A stretch of DNA of 64,000 bases from Acidimicrobiia bacterium (lineage in GTDB: Bacteria > Actinomycetota > Acidimicrobiia > Acidimicrobiales > SKKL01): assembly GCA_016649895.1 (NCBI GenBank), contig JAENWR010000002.1, forward strand, positions 26,749 through 90,748, read 5' to 3'. Position 1 is the first letter of the stretch, and each line of letters opens with the position of its first letter. Shown piece after piece: positions 45,662 through 55,313 of this stretch. Made by a program: the position numbers and the translations under genes. A model generated the notes under the pieces. The model was not told where the DNA came from. It worked only from the letters and a program-made list of their open reading frames with translations, and did no database searches.

Positions 45662-47901
45662 GCGTCACCGAGGCCAACCCCCCGGTGGCGCTCGACATCG
45701 GTGGGATGACCTGCGCGTCGTGCGCCGCTCGGGTCGAGAAGCGCCTCAACAAGATCGAGGGCGTCACCGCCTCGGTGAACTACGCCACCGAGCAGGCCCG
45801 CATCGACGCCGACCGGCCGATCGACACAGCCGATCTCATCGCCGCGGTCGAGGCGGCGGGCTACACGGCGACGGTGCCTCCGGCGCCGGGCTCCGCGTCC
45901 CGCGGCACCCCCGGAGAGGAGCTGCCAGCCCCGGTCGACGAGGCCGAGCCGTGGCGCGTCCGCTTCCTGGTGTCGCTCGTCCTCAGCGTGCCCGTCGTGG
46001 CCATGGCGATGGTGCCCGCCCTGCAGTTCGAGAACTGGCAGTGGCTGTCGCTCACGCTGGCATCGCCCGTCGTCGTCTGGGGTGCGCTGCCCTTCCACCG
46101 CGCGGCGTGGACCAACCTGCGCCATGGCGCCGCCACGATGGACACCCTCATCTCGATGGGTACCTCGGCGGCCTACCTCTGGTCGCTCTACGCCCTCTTC
46201 ATCGGCGACGCCGGCATGCCCGGGATGAAGATGCCGTTCGAGCTGACGATCTCGCGCGGCTCGGGCACCCACGAGATCTACCTCGAGGTGGCCGCCGCCG
46301 TCACCACGTTCATCCTCGCGGGACGGTGGTTCGAAGCGAGGGCCAAGCGGCAGTCGGGGGCGGCACTGCGGGCACTCATGGAACTGGGCGCCCGCGAGGT
46401 GTCGGTGCTGCGCGACGGGGTCGAGGAGCGGATCGCCACCGACGCCCTCCGCGTCGGCGACCTGTTCGTGGTGCGTCCCGGCGAGAAGTTGGCCACCGAT
46501 GGTGTCGTCGAGGAGGGCAGCTCGGCCATCGACGCCTCCCTCCTCACGGGCGAGAGCGTGCCGGTCGAGGTCACCCCTGGTGACCCGGTGATCGGTGGCA
46601 CCATCAATGCCGGCGGCCGCCTCGTCGTGCGCGCCACCCGAATCGGCGCCGACACGCAGCTGGCCCAGATGGCCCGGCTCGTCGCCGACGCCCAGAGCGG
46701 CAAGGCCCCCATCCAGCGCCTGGCCGACCGGGTGTCGGCCGTGTTCGTTCCCGTGGTGATCGTGCTGGCGCTCGCAACGCTCGCTTACTGGCTGGCGGTG
46801 GGCGAGGGCAGCACCGCCGCCTTCACCGCGGCGGTGGCCGTGCTCATCATCGCCTGCCCCTGTGCGCTCGGGCTGGCCACGCCGACCGCCCTCCTCGTCG
46901 GCACCGGCCGTGGGGCACAGCTCGGCATCCTCATCAAGGGGCCCGAGGTGCTCGAGTCGACCCGCCGCGTCGACACCGTGGTGCTCGATAAGACCGGAAC
47001 GGTCACGGCCGGGCGGATGCGACTGGTCGAGGTCGTGTCGGCCGAGAGCACCTCCGACGAGGAGGTGCTGAGCCTGGTGGGGGCACTCGAGGACGCGTCG
47101 GAGCACCCCATCGCCCGGGCCATCGCCGACGCAGCGCGCGCCGGCGGCGATCTGCCCGGTGTCGAGGAGTTCGCCAGCACCCAGGGGATGGGCGTGCAGG
47201 GTGTGGTCGAGGGCCACGCCGTGGTGGCCGGCCGCCGAGCCTTCGTGGCCGACTGGGGGCTCCAACCCTCCGGCGAGTTGCTCCGGGCCGCCGACGCGGC
47301 CGAGGCGGCTGGCCACACGGCGATCCTCGCCGGTTGGGACGGTGAGGCTCGGGCGGTGCTCGTGGTGGCCGACACCGTCAAGCCGACGTCGGCCGACGCC
47401 GTGGCCCAGCTGCGGGCCCTGGGGCTGCGGCCCGTGCTGCTCACCGGTGACAACGCGGCCGCGGCCCGCACCGTGGCCGCCGAGGTGGGCATCGAGGAGG
47501 TCATCGCCGAGGTGCTGCCCGCCGAGAAGCTCGACGTGATCCGCCGGCTCCAATCCGATGGCCGGGTGGTGGCCATGGTCGGCGACGGTGTCAACGACGC
47601 CGCTGCGCTGGCCCAGGCAGATCTCGGGCTGGCCATGGGCACCGGCACCGATGTGGCCATCGAAGCGAGCGACCTCACGCTGGTACGCGGCGACCTCACC
47701 GTCGCCGCCGACGCCATCCGTCTGTCGCGGCGCACCCTCGCCACCATCAAGGGCAACCTGTTCTGGGCGTTCGCCTACAACGTGGTGGCGCTGCCGCTCG
47801 CCGCGGCCGGTTTCCTCAACCCCATGATCGCGGGCGCCGCCATGGCGTTCTCCAGCGTGTTCGTGGTGTCGAACAGCCTGCGCCTCCGCCGGTTCCGGTA
47901 G
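45658..47901 (+). CDS. copA: Copper-exporting P-type ATPase
   Basis: A 747-residue PIB-type Cu(I) ATPase. One N-terminal HMA domain has GMTCASCAARVEKRL. Then come a membrane-bound part with eight helices, the ion site IIACPCALGLATP, actuator LLTGESVPVE, DKTGTVT phosphorylation site, the nucleotide-binding EHPIA motif and GDGVNDAAALAQADLGLAMG. The CPC motif with the C-terminal Asn-Ser-containing NSLRLRRFR ends supports copper. The GTG start at 45658 overlaps the copZ stop. It exports Cu(I) to the outside, supplied by CopZ. Confidence 0.96.
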   Translation: MSVTEANPPVALDIGGMTCASCAARVEKRLNKIEGVTASVNYATEQARIDADRPIDTADLIAAVEAAGYTATVPPAPGSASRGTPGEELPAPVDEAEPWRVRFLVSLVLSVPVVAMAMVPALQFENWQWLSLTLASPVVVWGALPFHRAAWTNLRHGAATMDTLISMGTSAAYLWSLYALFIGDAGMPGMKMPFELTISRGSGTHEIYLEVAAAVTTFILAGRWFEARAKRQSGAALRALMELGAREVSVLRDGVEERIATDALRVGDLFVVRPGEKLATDGVVEEGSSAIDASLLTGESVPVEVTPGDPVIGGTINAGGRLVVRATRIGADTQLAQMARLVADAQSGKAPIQRLADRVSAVFVPVVIVLALATLAYWLAVGEGSTAAFTAAVAVLIIACPCALGLATPTALLVGTGRGAQLGILIKGPEVLESTRRVDTVVLDKTGTVTAGRMRLVEVVSAESTSDEEVLSLVGALEDASEHPIARAIADAARAGGDLPGVEEFASTQGMGVQGVVEGHAVVAGRRAFVADWGLQPSGELLRAADAAEAAGHTAILAGWDGEARAVLVVADTVKPTSADAVAQLRALGLRPVLLTGDNAAAARTVAAEVGIEEVIAEVLPAEKLDVIRRLQSDGRVVAMVGDGVNDAAALAQADLGLAMGTGTDVAIEASDLTLVRGDLTVAADAIRLSRRTLATIKGNLFWAFAYNVVALPLAAAGFLNPMIAGAAMAFSSVFVVSNSLRLRRFR

Positions 47902-47959
47902 CCAGACCCCCAGATCTCGCCGCGTTGTCTCGTACGTCGGCCCTTGGGGCACCATCTGC

Positions 47960-47986
47960 TGTCCCGAGTGTCCCGAGTGTCCCGAA
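47960..47986 (+). repeat. Three tandem 9-base repeats
   Basis: TGTCCCGAG, TGTCCCGAG and TGTCCCGAA lie head to tail at 47960-47986, in the gap between copA and the lipoprotein remnant. No gene is visible in 47902-48126; the meaning of the repeat is unknown. Confidence 0.6.
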
Positions 47987-48126
47987 ATCTCGCGGATCTG
48001 GCGCGCTCACCGCGACGAATCGACGAGATGTCGTGAGGGCCGAGCAGGCGACCACGACGTGCGTTAGGTTGCGGCCCCGACGCGGGCGCTCGGGTTCCTG
48101 GGCGCGGTGGACGGGGGGAGACCCGG

Positions 48127-48491
48127 ATGATGCGGAAGACCCAGCGGAGCCTTGCTCGACGCGCCGTTGCGGCACTTGCCCCTCTGGTGATGGTCGCGGC
48201 GGCGTGCGACGACGCGGATTCGTTCGACCGCGACGATGGCGTGCTTGGGGGGTCTGACCGAGGTCCGCGAGCTCGAGTGGATCACCGACGGACTGGCACC
48301 CGAGTGGCGGATCGTCGACGGTTCGGCAGGGTTCGCGGACTCGGTGATACGCCCCAGTAGCGGAGGGCCTACGTCGACACGGGTATCCACAACGTCGCAG
48401 TGGAGTGGACCTGGGCGAGCTCGGGTGGTGCGGCCGGCGAGTCGAGCGGCCTCATCCACACCGACCCCGCGGGCGCGGTCGACTCCGGGCT
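48127..48491 (+). pseudogene. Lipoprotein remnant, frameshifted and cut short
   Basis: From ATG 48127, behind GGGGGGAG, a lipoprotein signal is read: RRAVAALAPLVMVAAAC, then DDADSFDRDDG. At a run of six G near 48245 the frame breaks; in the other frame it continues as GLTEVRELEWITDGLAPEW and RIVDGSAGFADSVIRP. Further on a third frame gives AYVDTGIHNVAVEWTW and [14 protein letters not shown], until about 48491, where the sequence becomes the inside of an RNase Z gene on the other strand. So the gene has at least one or two frameshifts and no C-terminus. The family is not recognised. Confidence 0.55.
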
Positions 48492-48697
48492 GTGTGGTCG
48501 CCGTGGAAGTGGGTGAGGCAGATCCGTCGGATGGACGTGGCGGCGACGCCGGCGTGGGTGAGCTGGCGCTGCGTGCCCTCGCCAGGATCGAACTGGATCG
48601 AGTGAGCGCCCCATCGGACCAGGTAGCCGTTGTGGTTGCGATGGCGGGTCGGGGTCTGGCTGGATGTGCCGAGGACGACGAGCTCGATGTCCGACAT
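48491..48697 (-). pseudogene. RNase Z-like (metallo-beta-lactamase) fragment
   Basis: The N-terminal 69 residues of a ribonuclease Z-type metallo-hydrolase from ATG 48697: [33 protein letters not shown], and [11 protein letters not shown], the zinc-binding HxHxDH motif. Immediately after, at about 48491, the sequence turns into an unrelated reading (the 3' part of the lipoprotein remnant). Some 230-240 residues that relatives have, including the remaining zinc ligands, are gone. RNase Z trims tRNA 3' ends, so loss of the only copy would matter. Confidence 0.7.
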
Positions 48698-48820
48698 CGC
48701 TCCGTTGTAGCGCCGAGCGTCGTCGTCTCCGCTCGTCGGGCCGGGCATCGCCACCGGCGGGTTGGGTATGCGACTGTCATGTGGCGAGTTCGATCTGACA
48801 CCGATCCGGGGAGCGCCTGA

Positions 48821-49699
48821 GTGCGCGTCGTTCTCCTCCACAACCCGGGATCGGGTGGGCCAGGCCCGGACGAGGCCGACCTACGAGAGGTCGTGACCGC
48901 AGCCGGTCACGAGATGGACCACCGGTCGGTGAAGGACGAGGGTTGGGAGGAGGCGCTCGACGGTGCGTACGACCTGGTGGCGATCGCCGGCGGTGACGGC
49001 ACCGTGCACGACGTCTGCACCGCCCTGGCCGGAACCGCGGCGACGGTGACCATCATCCCGCTCGGCACCGCCAACAACGTGGAGCGCTCGCTCGGCATCT
49101 CCGTCGACGACCCGCTCGCCACCATCGCCGGTTGGTCCAGCGCCCGGCGTCGGCGGCTCGACCTGCCGCTCGCCACCATCGGTGATCGCACCCTCCGGTT
49201 CGTCGAGTCGGTCGGAGCGGGTTTCCTCGGCGACCTGCTCGTCGCCACGGAGGACGGGCCGGGTGGGGGCGACAGCGGCATGAGCCACGGGCTGTCCGAG
49301 CTGGCCGGCGTCGTGGCCTCGGCCGCGGTGCAGGACTGGGAGGTCGCGATCGACGGCGATGTCGTGTCGGCCGAGCTCTTCGCCTGCGAGATCACCAACG
49401 TCGGTACCGTCGGCCCGGGCGTGGTCGTGGCACCGGAGGCCGATCCCGGCGACGGCCTCGTCGAGGTCGTGATGATGCCCCCGGAGACCAGGGCAGGACT
49501 CGTCGACCACCTCCTGGCATGTGCTCGCGGCGCGAGGAGCGCGCCACCCCCGCTTCCCGTCCGCCGCGGACGACATGTCGAGCTGCGCCCACCACCAGGC
49601 TGTCGGCTCCACGTCGACGACGAGCTCGTCGAGGCAGCTGCGCGGTTCATCGGCGTCATGATCGACGGCACCAGTCTCGAGGTGCTGGTCCCCTCGTGA
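48821..49699 (+). CDS. Diacylglycerol/sphingosine-kinase-family protein
   Basis: A 292-residue lipid-kinase-like protein. The catalytic core has [26 protein letters not shown] with the GGDGT signature, and [16 protein letters not shown]. The C-terminal half has [23 protein letters not shown] and [10 protein letters not shown]. It probably phosphorylates a diacylglycerol or similar lipid at the membrane; the substrate is unknown. The start is GTG 48821. It is 10 bases before surE. Confidence 0.88.
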   Translation: MRVVLLHNPGSGGPGPDEADLREVVTAAGHEMDHRSVKDEGWEEALDGAYDLVAIAGGDGTVHDVCTALAGTAATVTIIPLGTANNVERSLGISVDDPLATIAGWSSARRRRLDLPLATIGDRTLRFVESVGAGFLGDLLVATEDGPGGGDSGMSHGLSELAGVVASAAVQDWEVAIDGDVVSAELFACEITNVGTVGPGVVVAPEADPGDGLVEVVMMPPETRAGLVDHLLACARGARSAPPPLPVRRGRHVELRPPPGCRLHVDDELVEAAARFIGVMIDGTSLEVLVPS

Positions 49700-49709
49700 A
49701 GGAGAACCC

Positions 49710-50483
49710 ATGAAGGCGTTGATCACCAACGACGACGGCGTGGAGAGCACCGGAATTCGCGTGCTCGCCGTGGCCGCCCTGCGCGCCGGCATCGAGGAGG
49801 TCGTCATCGCTGCCCCGAGCTGGGACAGCAGCGGCGCGAGCGCGTCGCTCACCGCCGTGCAGGAGGACGGACGGTTCCTCGTGAGCGCGGGCGAGGTCGA
49901 GGGGTTCACCGGCGAGGTCTACGCGGTGGAGGGCGCGCCCGCGTTCATCACCCGTGCCGCCCTGCACGGCGCGTTCGGCGATCCGCCCGACCTCGTGCTG
50001 TCGGGCGTGAACCGTGGCCTCAACACCGGGTACGCGGTGATCCACTCGGGCACCGTCGGTGCCGCCACCACCGCGGCCATCCATGGCACGCCGGCGATCG
50101 CGTTCTCGGTCGACGGGCACGAAGGAGCGCACTGGGAGACGGTCGACGCGATCATCGACGCAGTGCTGAAGGCCCTTGGGCGCGACCCCGAACCAGGGCT
50201 GTTGCTCAACGTCAACATCCCCGATCTGCCCCTGGCCGAGCTGCGCGGCCTCCGCCAGGCGCCGCTGGCGAGCCGTGGCGCCGTGAGCACCACGGTGACC
50301 GAGGTCGGCGAGGGCTACATCACCCTCGAGGAGTCCGAGCCGGGCCCCGCCGAACCGGGCACCGATGCCGCGCTGATCGTCGAGGGCTACGCGACGTTCA
50401 CCCCCCTCCGACCGACGTGCGAGTCGGCGGATGTGACGCCTGACGGGCTCCTCAGTGTGCTCCGAGCGGGGGTGTGGCGGTAG
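49710..50483 (+). CDS. surE: 5'/3'-nucleotidase SurE
   Basis: A 257-residue SurE-family phosphatase. The metal site is ALITNDDGVES with adjacent Asp residues, plus SGASASLTAVQ, and LVLSGVNRGLNTGYAVIHSGTVG (split by eye) with the conserved Asn. It dephosphorylates nucleoside monophosphates and helps stationary-phase survival in other bacteria. ATG 49710 has AAGGAGA upstream. It lies in a row with the lipid-kinase-like gene, probably an operon. Confidence 0.95.
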   Translation: MKALITNDDGVESTGIRVLAVAALRAGIEEVVIAAPSWDSSGASASLTAVQEDGRFLVSAGEVEGFTGEVYAVEGAPAFITRAALHGAFGDPPDLVLSGVNRGLNTGYAVIHSGTVGAATTAAIHGTPAIAFSVDGHEGAHWETVDAIIDAVLKALGRDPEPGLLLNVNIPDLPLAELRGLRQAPLASRGAVSTTVTEVGEGYITLEESEPGPAEPGTDAALIVEGYATFTPLRPTCESADVTPDGLLSVLRAGVWR

Positions 50484-50498
50484 CGTTTCAGCTCCTGA

Positions 50499-51863
<1,365 letters not shown>

Positions 51864-51893
51864 ACGTCGGCGTGCATCGGCCTGCCCGCTCGG

Positions 51894-53033
51894 TCAGCCC
51901 GACACCAGCCAGAACAGCCGGGCCGGCTCTCGGCGCAGGTTCGTCCACCCCCGTATGGGCACCCGGCTGACCATGAGGGCATCGCCGGCGCGCATCACCG
52001 GCGTCTGCTCACCGAGGTCGATGAGGACCAGCCCGTCGGCGACCAGGATCACCTCGAGGCCCTTGTGGCTGAACATCGGGCTGCCCGTCTCGTCGGCGTC
52101 GAGGTTCACGAGGTAGGAGCGCAACCCCGCGCTCGGGTCGTCGAAGAGCGCCACGACGTCACCGGGAGCGGCGTCGCTGCCCGTGACCTGGCGGTCGTGG
52201 CGCACCAGGTGGTGCTCGACGGTGCCCGGCCCGGTCATCAGGTCGTCGAGGGTGATCCCCAGTGCCTCGCAGAGCGGGATGAGCGTGTCGAGCGACAGGC
52301 CTCGCCGACCGGTCTCGGCCTGGGAGATCGCGGCGGGCGTCACCCGGGCGACAGCCGCCAGTTGGCTCTGGGTGAGGTTGCGCTCGCGACGGATCCGGCG
52401 GAGCCCCTCGCCGAGGCGGCCGACTGCGTGCTCGCGCACGATCCGCAGCGTGCCGTCGGCGTCGGTGGCGATCTCGACGAGGGTGCCCTGGATGCGCGAG
52501 GGTCGGCCTTCGGCCTTCGCGATGCGGAGGCGGTCGCCGCGCAGTTCGAAGACGCACTGGGCGATGCGCGTGATGCCCTCGATGACGGGGGCGCTCAGCA
52601 TCTCGCGGCTGCCGGTCCAGTAGGCGATGGCGCCGAGGTCGAACAGCCGAGGGCAGATTCGCCGGTAGAAGGCCACGGTCTCGGGCGCGCCCCACCGGGC
52701 CAGGACGTCGTCGAGACCGTCGATGACCAGGTGCGATCCCTCGGCCCGAGCGTCGTCGGTGAGGAGGGCCTCGAGGTCGGCGGCATCGGTGGGGTCGGCC
52801 GGGAGACGCACGTCGACTCGGTCGATGCCGGGCGGCAGGTCGTCGATGGCCGACGACGTCGAGAACGAGACGTAGCGCACCTGGGCGCCCGTGGGCGCCG
52901 CAGCGAGGAAGGCGCGGCAGGCGGCATGGGTGGCACGGCGCTGGTCGGCGATCCACACGACGTTGTCGCCGAGGGTGAGGCCGCCGGAGAGGAGATCATC
53001 GAGCGAGGGGATGCCGCTGGGATGCTGGCGCAC
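51894..53033 (-). CDS. KaiC-like domain + XRE helix-turn-helix + cupin fusion regulator
   Basis: A 379-residue protein with three parts. Residues 1-200 resemble a KaiC/RecA domain (GIPSLDDLLSGGLTLGDNVVW; GSHLVIDGLDDV as Walker B), but the Walker A GKT is replaced by IADQRRATHAA, so it probably cannot hydrolyse ATP. Residues 207-266 are an XRE helix-turn-helix (RRERNLTQSQLAAVARVTPA, AISQAETGRRG). Residues 272-379 are a cupin (SPMFSHKGLEVILVADGLVL; DLGEQTPVMRAGDALMV). XRE-cupin regulators are common; the KaiC-like extension is unusual. The start is GTG 53033. Direct repeats just upstream may be its operator. Confidence 0.8.
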   Translation of the reverse strand: MRQHPSGIPSLDDLLSGGLTLGDNVVWIADQRRATHAACRAFLAAAPTGAQVRYVSFSTSSAIDDLPPGIDRVDVRLPADPTDAADLEALLTDDARAEGSHLVIDGLDDVLARWGAPETVAFYRRICPRLFDLGAIAYWTGSREMLSAPVIEGITRIAQCVFELRGDRLRIAKAEGRPSRIQGTLVEIATDADGTLRIVREHAVGRLGEGLRRIRRERNLTQSQLAAVARVTPAAISQAETGRRGLSLDTLIPLCEALGITLDDLMTGPGTVEHHLVRHDRQVTGSDAAPGDVVALFDDPSAGLRSYLVNLDADETGSPMFSHKGLEVILVADGLVLIDLGEQTPVMRAGDALMVSRVPIRGWTNLRREPARLFWLVSG

Positions 53034-53056
53034 GCACTCAGCATGCCACGGCGAAC

Positions 53057-53103
53057 ATAAGCACAGCTATAGGTGCCGCTGTGGGGCATAAGCAGCCATA
53101 GGA
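53057..53103 (+). repeat. Two direct repeats in the promoter region of the fusion regulator
   Basis: CATAAGCACAGCTATAGG (53057-53074) and CATAAGCAGCCATAGG (53088-53103) are near-identical, spaced 31 bases apart start to start. They sit between the divergent fusion regulator (start 53033) and the DksA-type gene (start 53149), so they could be an operator for the XRE domain and control both. Confidence 0.5.
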
Positions 53104-53148
53104 TGATCCGAACGATGGACGCCAGTGTGTGCGTCGGAGGTGATGACC

Positions 53149-53487
53149 GTGACCGATGTGGTCGGACGACAGGATCTTGATGCGGCCCTGCTGGCGCAGT
53201 TGCGCGCCCAGCTTCAGGCAGAGCTCGATCACCTGCTCGAGCAGGCCGGACTCACCCGGGACGACCTCGTTGACCCCGAGGATCCCACGATGGGTCACGA
53301 CGCGGTGACGACGGCCATCGAGACGATGGCCCGCACCGGCATCGCCCGCACCAGCCAGGCCCTCGCCCGGCTCGACGGCGGCACCTACGGCAACTGCCTC
53401 GACTGCGGTGGTGCGATCCCAGCCGAGCGCCTCGAGATCATGCCGGCCACTCCGTACTGCGTGGGGTGCCAGCAGCGCAACGAGTGA
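53149..53487 (+). CDS. TraR/DksA-type zinc-finger protein
   Basis: A 112-residue DksA/TraR family protein. The N-terminal part is helical (ALLAQLRAQLQAELDHLLEQ), and the C-terminal zinc finger is CLDCGGAIPAERLEIMPATP followed by YCVGCQQ, with all four Cys present. It probably binds the secondary channel of RNA polymerase or a relative. I start at GTG 53149, 8 bases after GGAGG; an ATG at 53143 lies too close to that site. A hairpin follows the stop. Confidence 0.88.
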   Translation: MTDVVGRQDLDAALLAQLRAQLQAELDHLLEQAGLTRDDLVDPEDPTMGHDAVTTAIETMARTGIARTSQALARLDGGTYGNCLDCGGAIPAERLEIMPATPYCVGCQQRNE

Positions 53488-53507
53488 CCTCCCACTCCGA
53501 CTGATCT

Positions 53508-53527
53508 CCCGACCGCCTCCGGTCGGG
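53508..53527 (+). terminator. Hairpin after the DksA-type gene
   Basis: CCCGACC (53508-53514), six-base loop, GGTCGGG (53521-53527), 20 bases after the stop codon. A likely terminator without a T run, on the plus strand and possibly for the convergent haemoglobin gene too. Confidence 0.6.
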
Positions 53528-53564
53528 ACCCGATCGTGGGCGCCGGCGTCGACGCAACGGCGCG

Positions 53565-53996
53565 TCAGGCGTCGGCGCCCACGCCTGTGCTCGGCGCCCG
53601 CTCGGCCGGGGCGGAACCGGTCCAGTCGGAGCCGGTGAGCCGCCGCGACATGGACCCGAGGTTGCGTTCGGCGTGGGCGACGGCTCGCTCGGCGTTGGGG
53701 CCGCTCCAACCGGCGACGAGCGTGTCGACGAACAGCTGGTGCCAGCGGTCGAACCACTCGGGTCGGAACGCCTCGATGTCGTGCACGTGCTGGTGCACGG
53801 CGAACATCGCACCGACGTAGCTGGGATCACCGAGCAGGACCCGGCACCAGTAGTCGACGAGCCGGGGGATGTGGGCGGCCCAGTCGACCTCGGCCACCTC
53901 ATCGAACACCGGCTCGAGCACCTCGTCGAAGATGATGGCGCGGTAGAACCCGACGATGAAGTCGTGGATCTGGGTACGGGTGTCGAGGTCCGGCAT
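53565..53996 (-). CDS. Group III truncated haemoglobin
   Basis: A 143-residue globin-like protein. The sequence FIVGFYRAIIFDEVLEPVF, AAHIPRLVDYWCRVLLGD and AFRPEWFDRWHQLFVDTL matches group III truncated haemoglobins. A cluster of His residues (AVHQHVHDIEAF) contains the probable proximal ligand. Such proteins are linked to defence against nitric oxide or to electron chemistry; the role here is inferred from that family. The ATG at 53996 begins a leftward gene, divergent from a PAS-domain gene; the short gap between is AT-rich with CCAT/ATGG half-sites. Confidence 0.8.
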   Translation of the reverse strand: MPDLDTRTQIHDFIVGFYRAIIFDEVLEPVFDEVAEVDWAAHIPRLVDYWCRVLLGDPSYVGAMFAVHQHVHDIEAFRPEWFDRWHQLFVDTLVAGWSGPNAERAVAHAERNLGSMSRRLTGSDWTGSAPAERAPSTGVGADA

Positions 53997-54030
53997 AATT
54001 CCATCTTCGACTAGATAAATGGAGGCGTCA
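53997..54030. promoter_or_regulatory. Divergent promoter region of haemoglobin and PAS genes
   Basis: This AT-rich gap includes CCATCTTCGACTAGATAAAT with CCAT and ATGG at the ends, an imperfect dyad. A related TAGATA core with a TTCTA/TAGAA dyad occurs at 58572-58589, before the DUF2249 gene. Both could be sites for one regulator, such as the SufR-like protein at 59086. Confidence 0.35.
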
Positions 54031-54510
54031 ATGGACGAGGGTGGCGAGAGCGCCTGCTCGATGACCGTGCACGGCGATGTGGTGGAGGACCTGCCCGATG
54101 TCGCGCTGGCGCAGCTCCTGCGCGACCTGGCCGATGCTGTGGTGGTGGCCGACCGGGCGGGCGACATCCTCCTGTGGAACGCCGGCGCGACCCGGCTCTT
54201 CGGCTGGTCGGCCGACGAGGCCATCGGCCGGCCTCTGTCGATCATCATCCCCGAGCGGTTGCGAGCCCGCCACGACGCCGGCTTCCACCGCACCATGGAG
54301 ACAGGGGAGACCAAGTACGGCGAATCGATGCTCGAGGTGCCGGCCCTGCACCGCGACGGCCACTCGTTCTCGATCGCCTTCACGGTGTCGATGATGTTCG
54401 CCCCGGGCCAGAAGGCGCCATACGCGATCGCCGCCGTGCTCCGCGATGACACAGAGCGTTGGGAGCTGCTGCGGGCCGCGCGGCAGGCGGAGCGGTCTGC
54501 GAAGGGGTAG
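54031..54510 (+). CDS. PAS-domain protein
   Basis: A 159-residue single PAS domain protein. The pattern LRDLADAVVVADRAGDILLW, NAGATRLFGWSADEAIGRPL and IIPERLRARHDAGFHRTM is standard for PAS. No kinase, GGDEF or DNA-binding output is attached, so it acts through partners. PAS domains sense redox, oxygen, light or ligands by haem or flavin; no cofactor can be seen here. I use ATG 54031, 5 bases after GGAGG. The gene diverges from the truncated haemoglobin, which suggests a shared redox role. Confidence 0.85.
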   Translation: MDEGGESACSMTVHGDVVEDLPDVALAQLLRDLADAVVVADRAGDILLWNAGATRLFGWSADEAIGRPLSIIIPERLRARHDAGFHRTMETGETKYGESMLEVPALHRDGHSFSIAFTVSMMFAPGQKAPYAIAAVLRDDTERWELLRAARQAERSAKG

Positions 54511-54538
54511 AGCGCGGGGAGCTGCGGCGAGCGGCGCG

Positions 54539-54544
54539 TAGCGT
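54539..54544 (+). promoter_or_regulatory. Candidate leaderless -10 element of the VOC gene
   Basis: TAGCGT lies 6 bases before ATG 54551, with no ribosome-binding site between. Confidence 0.4.
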
Positions 54545-54550
54545 GGAGCC

Positions 54551-54988
54551 ATGACGGCCGGGCACCCGCGCTTCCACATCGCCATCGCGGTCGACGACCT
54601 CGCCGCCGCCCGCCGGTTCTACGGCGAGGTGCTCGGCTGCCTGGAGGGCCGGTCCTCGGCGCAGTGGATCGACTTCGACCTGTACGGCCACCAGCTCGTC
54701 ACCCACTTGAGCCCGGACGCTGCGGGCGACCTCGCCAACAACCCGGTCGACGGCGACGAGGTGCCGGTTCCGCACTTCGGTGTGGTGCTCACCGTCGAGG
54801 CCTGGGAGCAGCTGGTCGAGCGGCTGCAACGCGCCGGCACCCGCTTCGTGGTGGAGCCGCACGTGCGCTTCGAGGGGCAACCCGGCGAGCAGCGCACCAC
54901 GTTCTTTCGCGATCCGGCCGGAAACGCCCTCGAGTTCAAGGCGTTCGCCGACGACGCCATGGTGTTCAGCCCGGACGGCTCGTACTGA
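54551..54988 (+). CDS. VOC-superfamily (glyoxalase-like) protein
   Basis: A 145-residue vicinal-oxygen-chelate protein with two beta-alpha-beta-beta-beta modules. The front [20 protein letters not shown] supplies one metal-ligand His, and the end [15 protein letters not shown] the Glu. [14 protein letters not shown] lies between. Substrate unknown. Its 3' end overlaps the convergent cupin gene by 23 bases, so transcription of the two may interfere. Confidence 0.88.
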   Translation: MTAGHPRFHIAIAVDDLAAARRFYGEVLGCLEGRSSAQWIDFDLYGHQLVTHLSPDAAGDLANNPVDGDEVPVPHFGVVLTVEAWEQLVERLQRAGTRFVVEPHVRFEGQPGEQRTTFFRDPAGNALEFKAFADDAMVFSPDGSY

Positions 54989-55313
54989 TCGTCGGCCCCT
55001 CGCGGCGGCGGTGCACCGTGAGGTACCAGAGGCCGTCGGCGCCGGCCTCGATCTGGCGCTCGGCACCCTTCGAGATGTGCACCAACGTGTGGGGACCGAG
55101 CTCGTGGGTGGTGTGGTCGACCACGGCTCGGCCGTCGCCCCGCAGCACCACCACGGCGACGTCGACCCCGCCCACGTGCGCCTCGATGCGATGGCCGGGA
55201 TCGAGTCGCACGAGGTTCACGTTGAGCTCGCTCGGCGGGCCGAGCGTCCAGTGCACGCCGTCGCCGTCATCCTCACCCTCGGTGAGGGCAGCCAGGTCGA
55301 CGTGGGTGGTCAT
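54966..55313 (-). CDS. Small cupin protein
   Basis: A 115-residue single cupin. The motif [20 protein letters not shown] and [20 protein letters not shown], ending [13 protein letters not shown], fits small cupins that may bind metal through His. It is the last gene of a leftward operon that starts at 58549. Its ATG at 55313 overlaps the stop of the polytopic gene upstream by 4 bases. The role in the cluster is unknown. Confidence 0.82.
   Translation of the reverse strand: MTTHVDLAALTEGEDDGDGVHWTLGPPSELNVNLVRLDPGHRIEAHVGGVDVAVVVLRGDGRAVVDHTTHELGPHTLVHISKGAERQIEAGADGLWYLTVHRRREGPTISTSRPG

Noticed and set aside
47902..48126. Short tandem repeats as a possible CRISPR array
   Set aside because: The unit is only 9 bases without spacers, and no cas genes are present.
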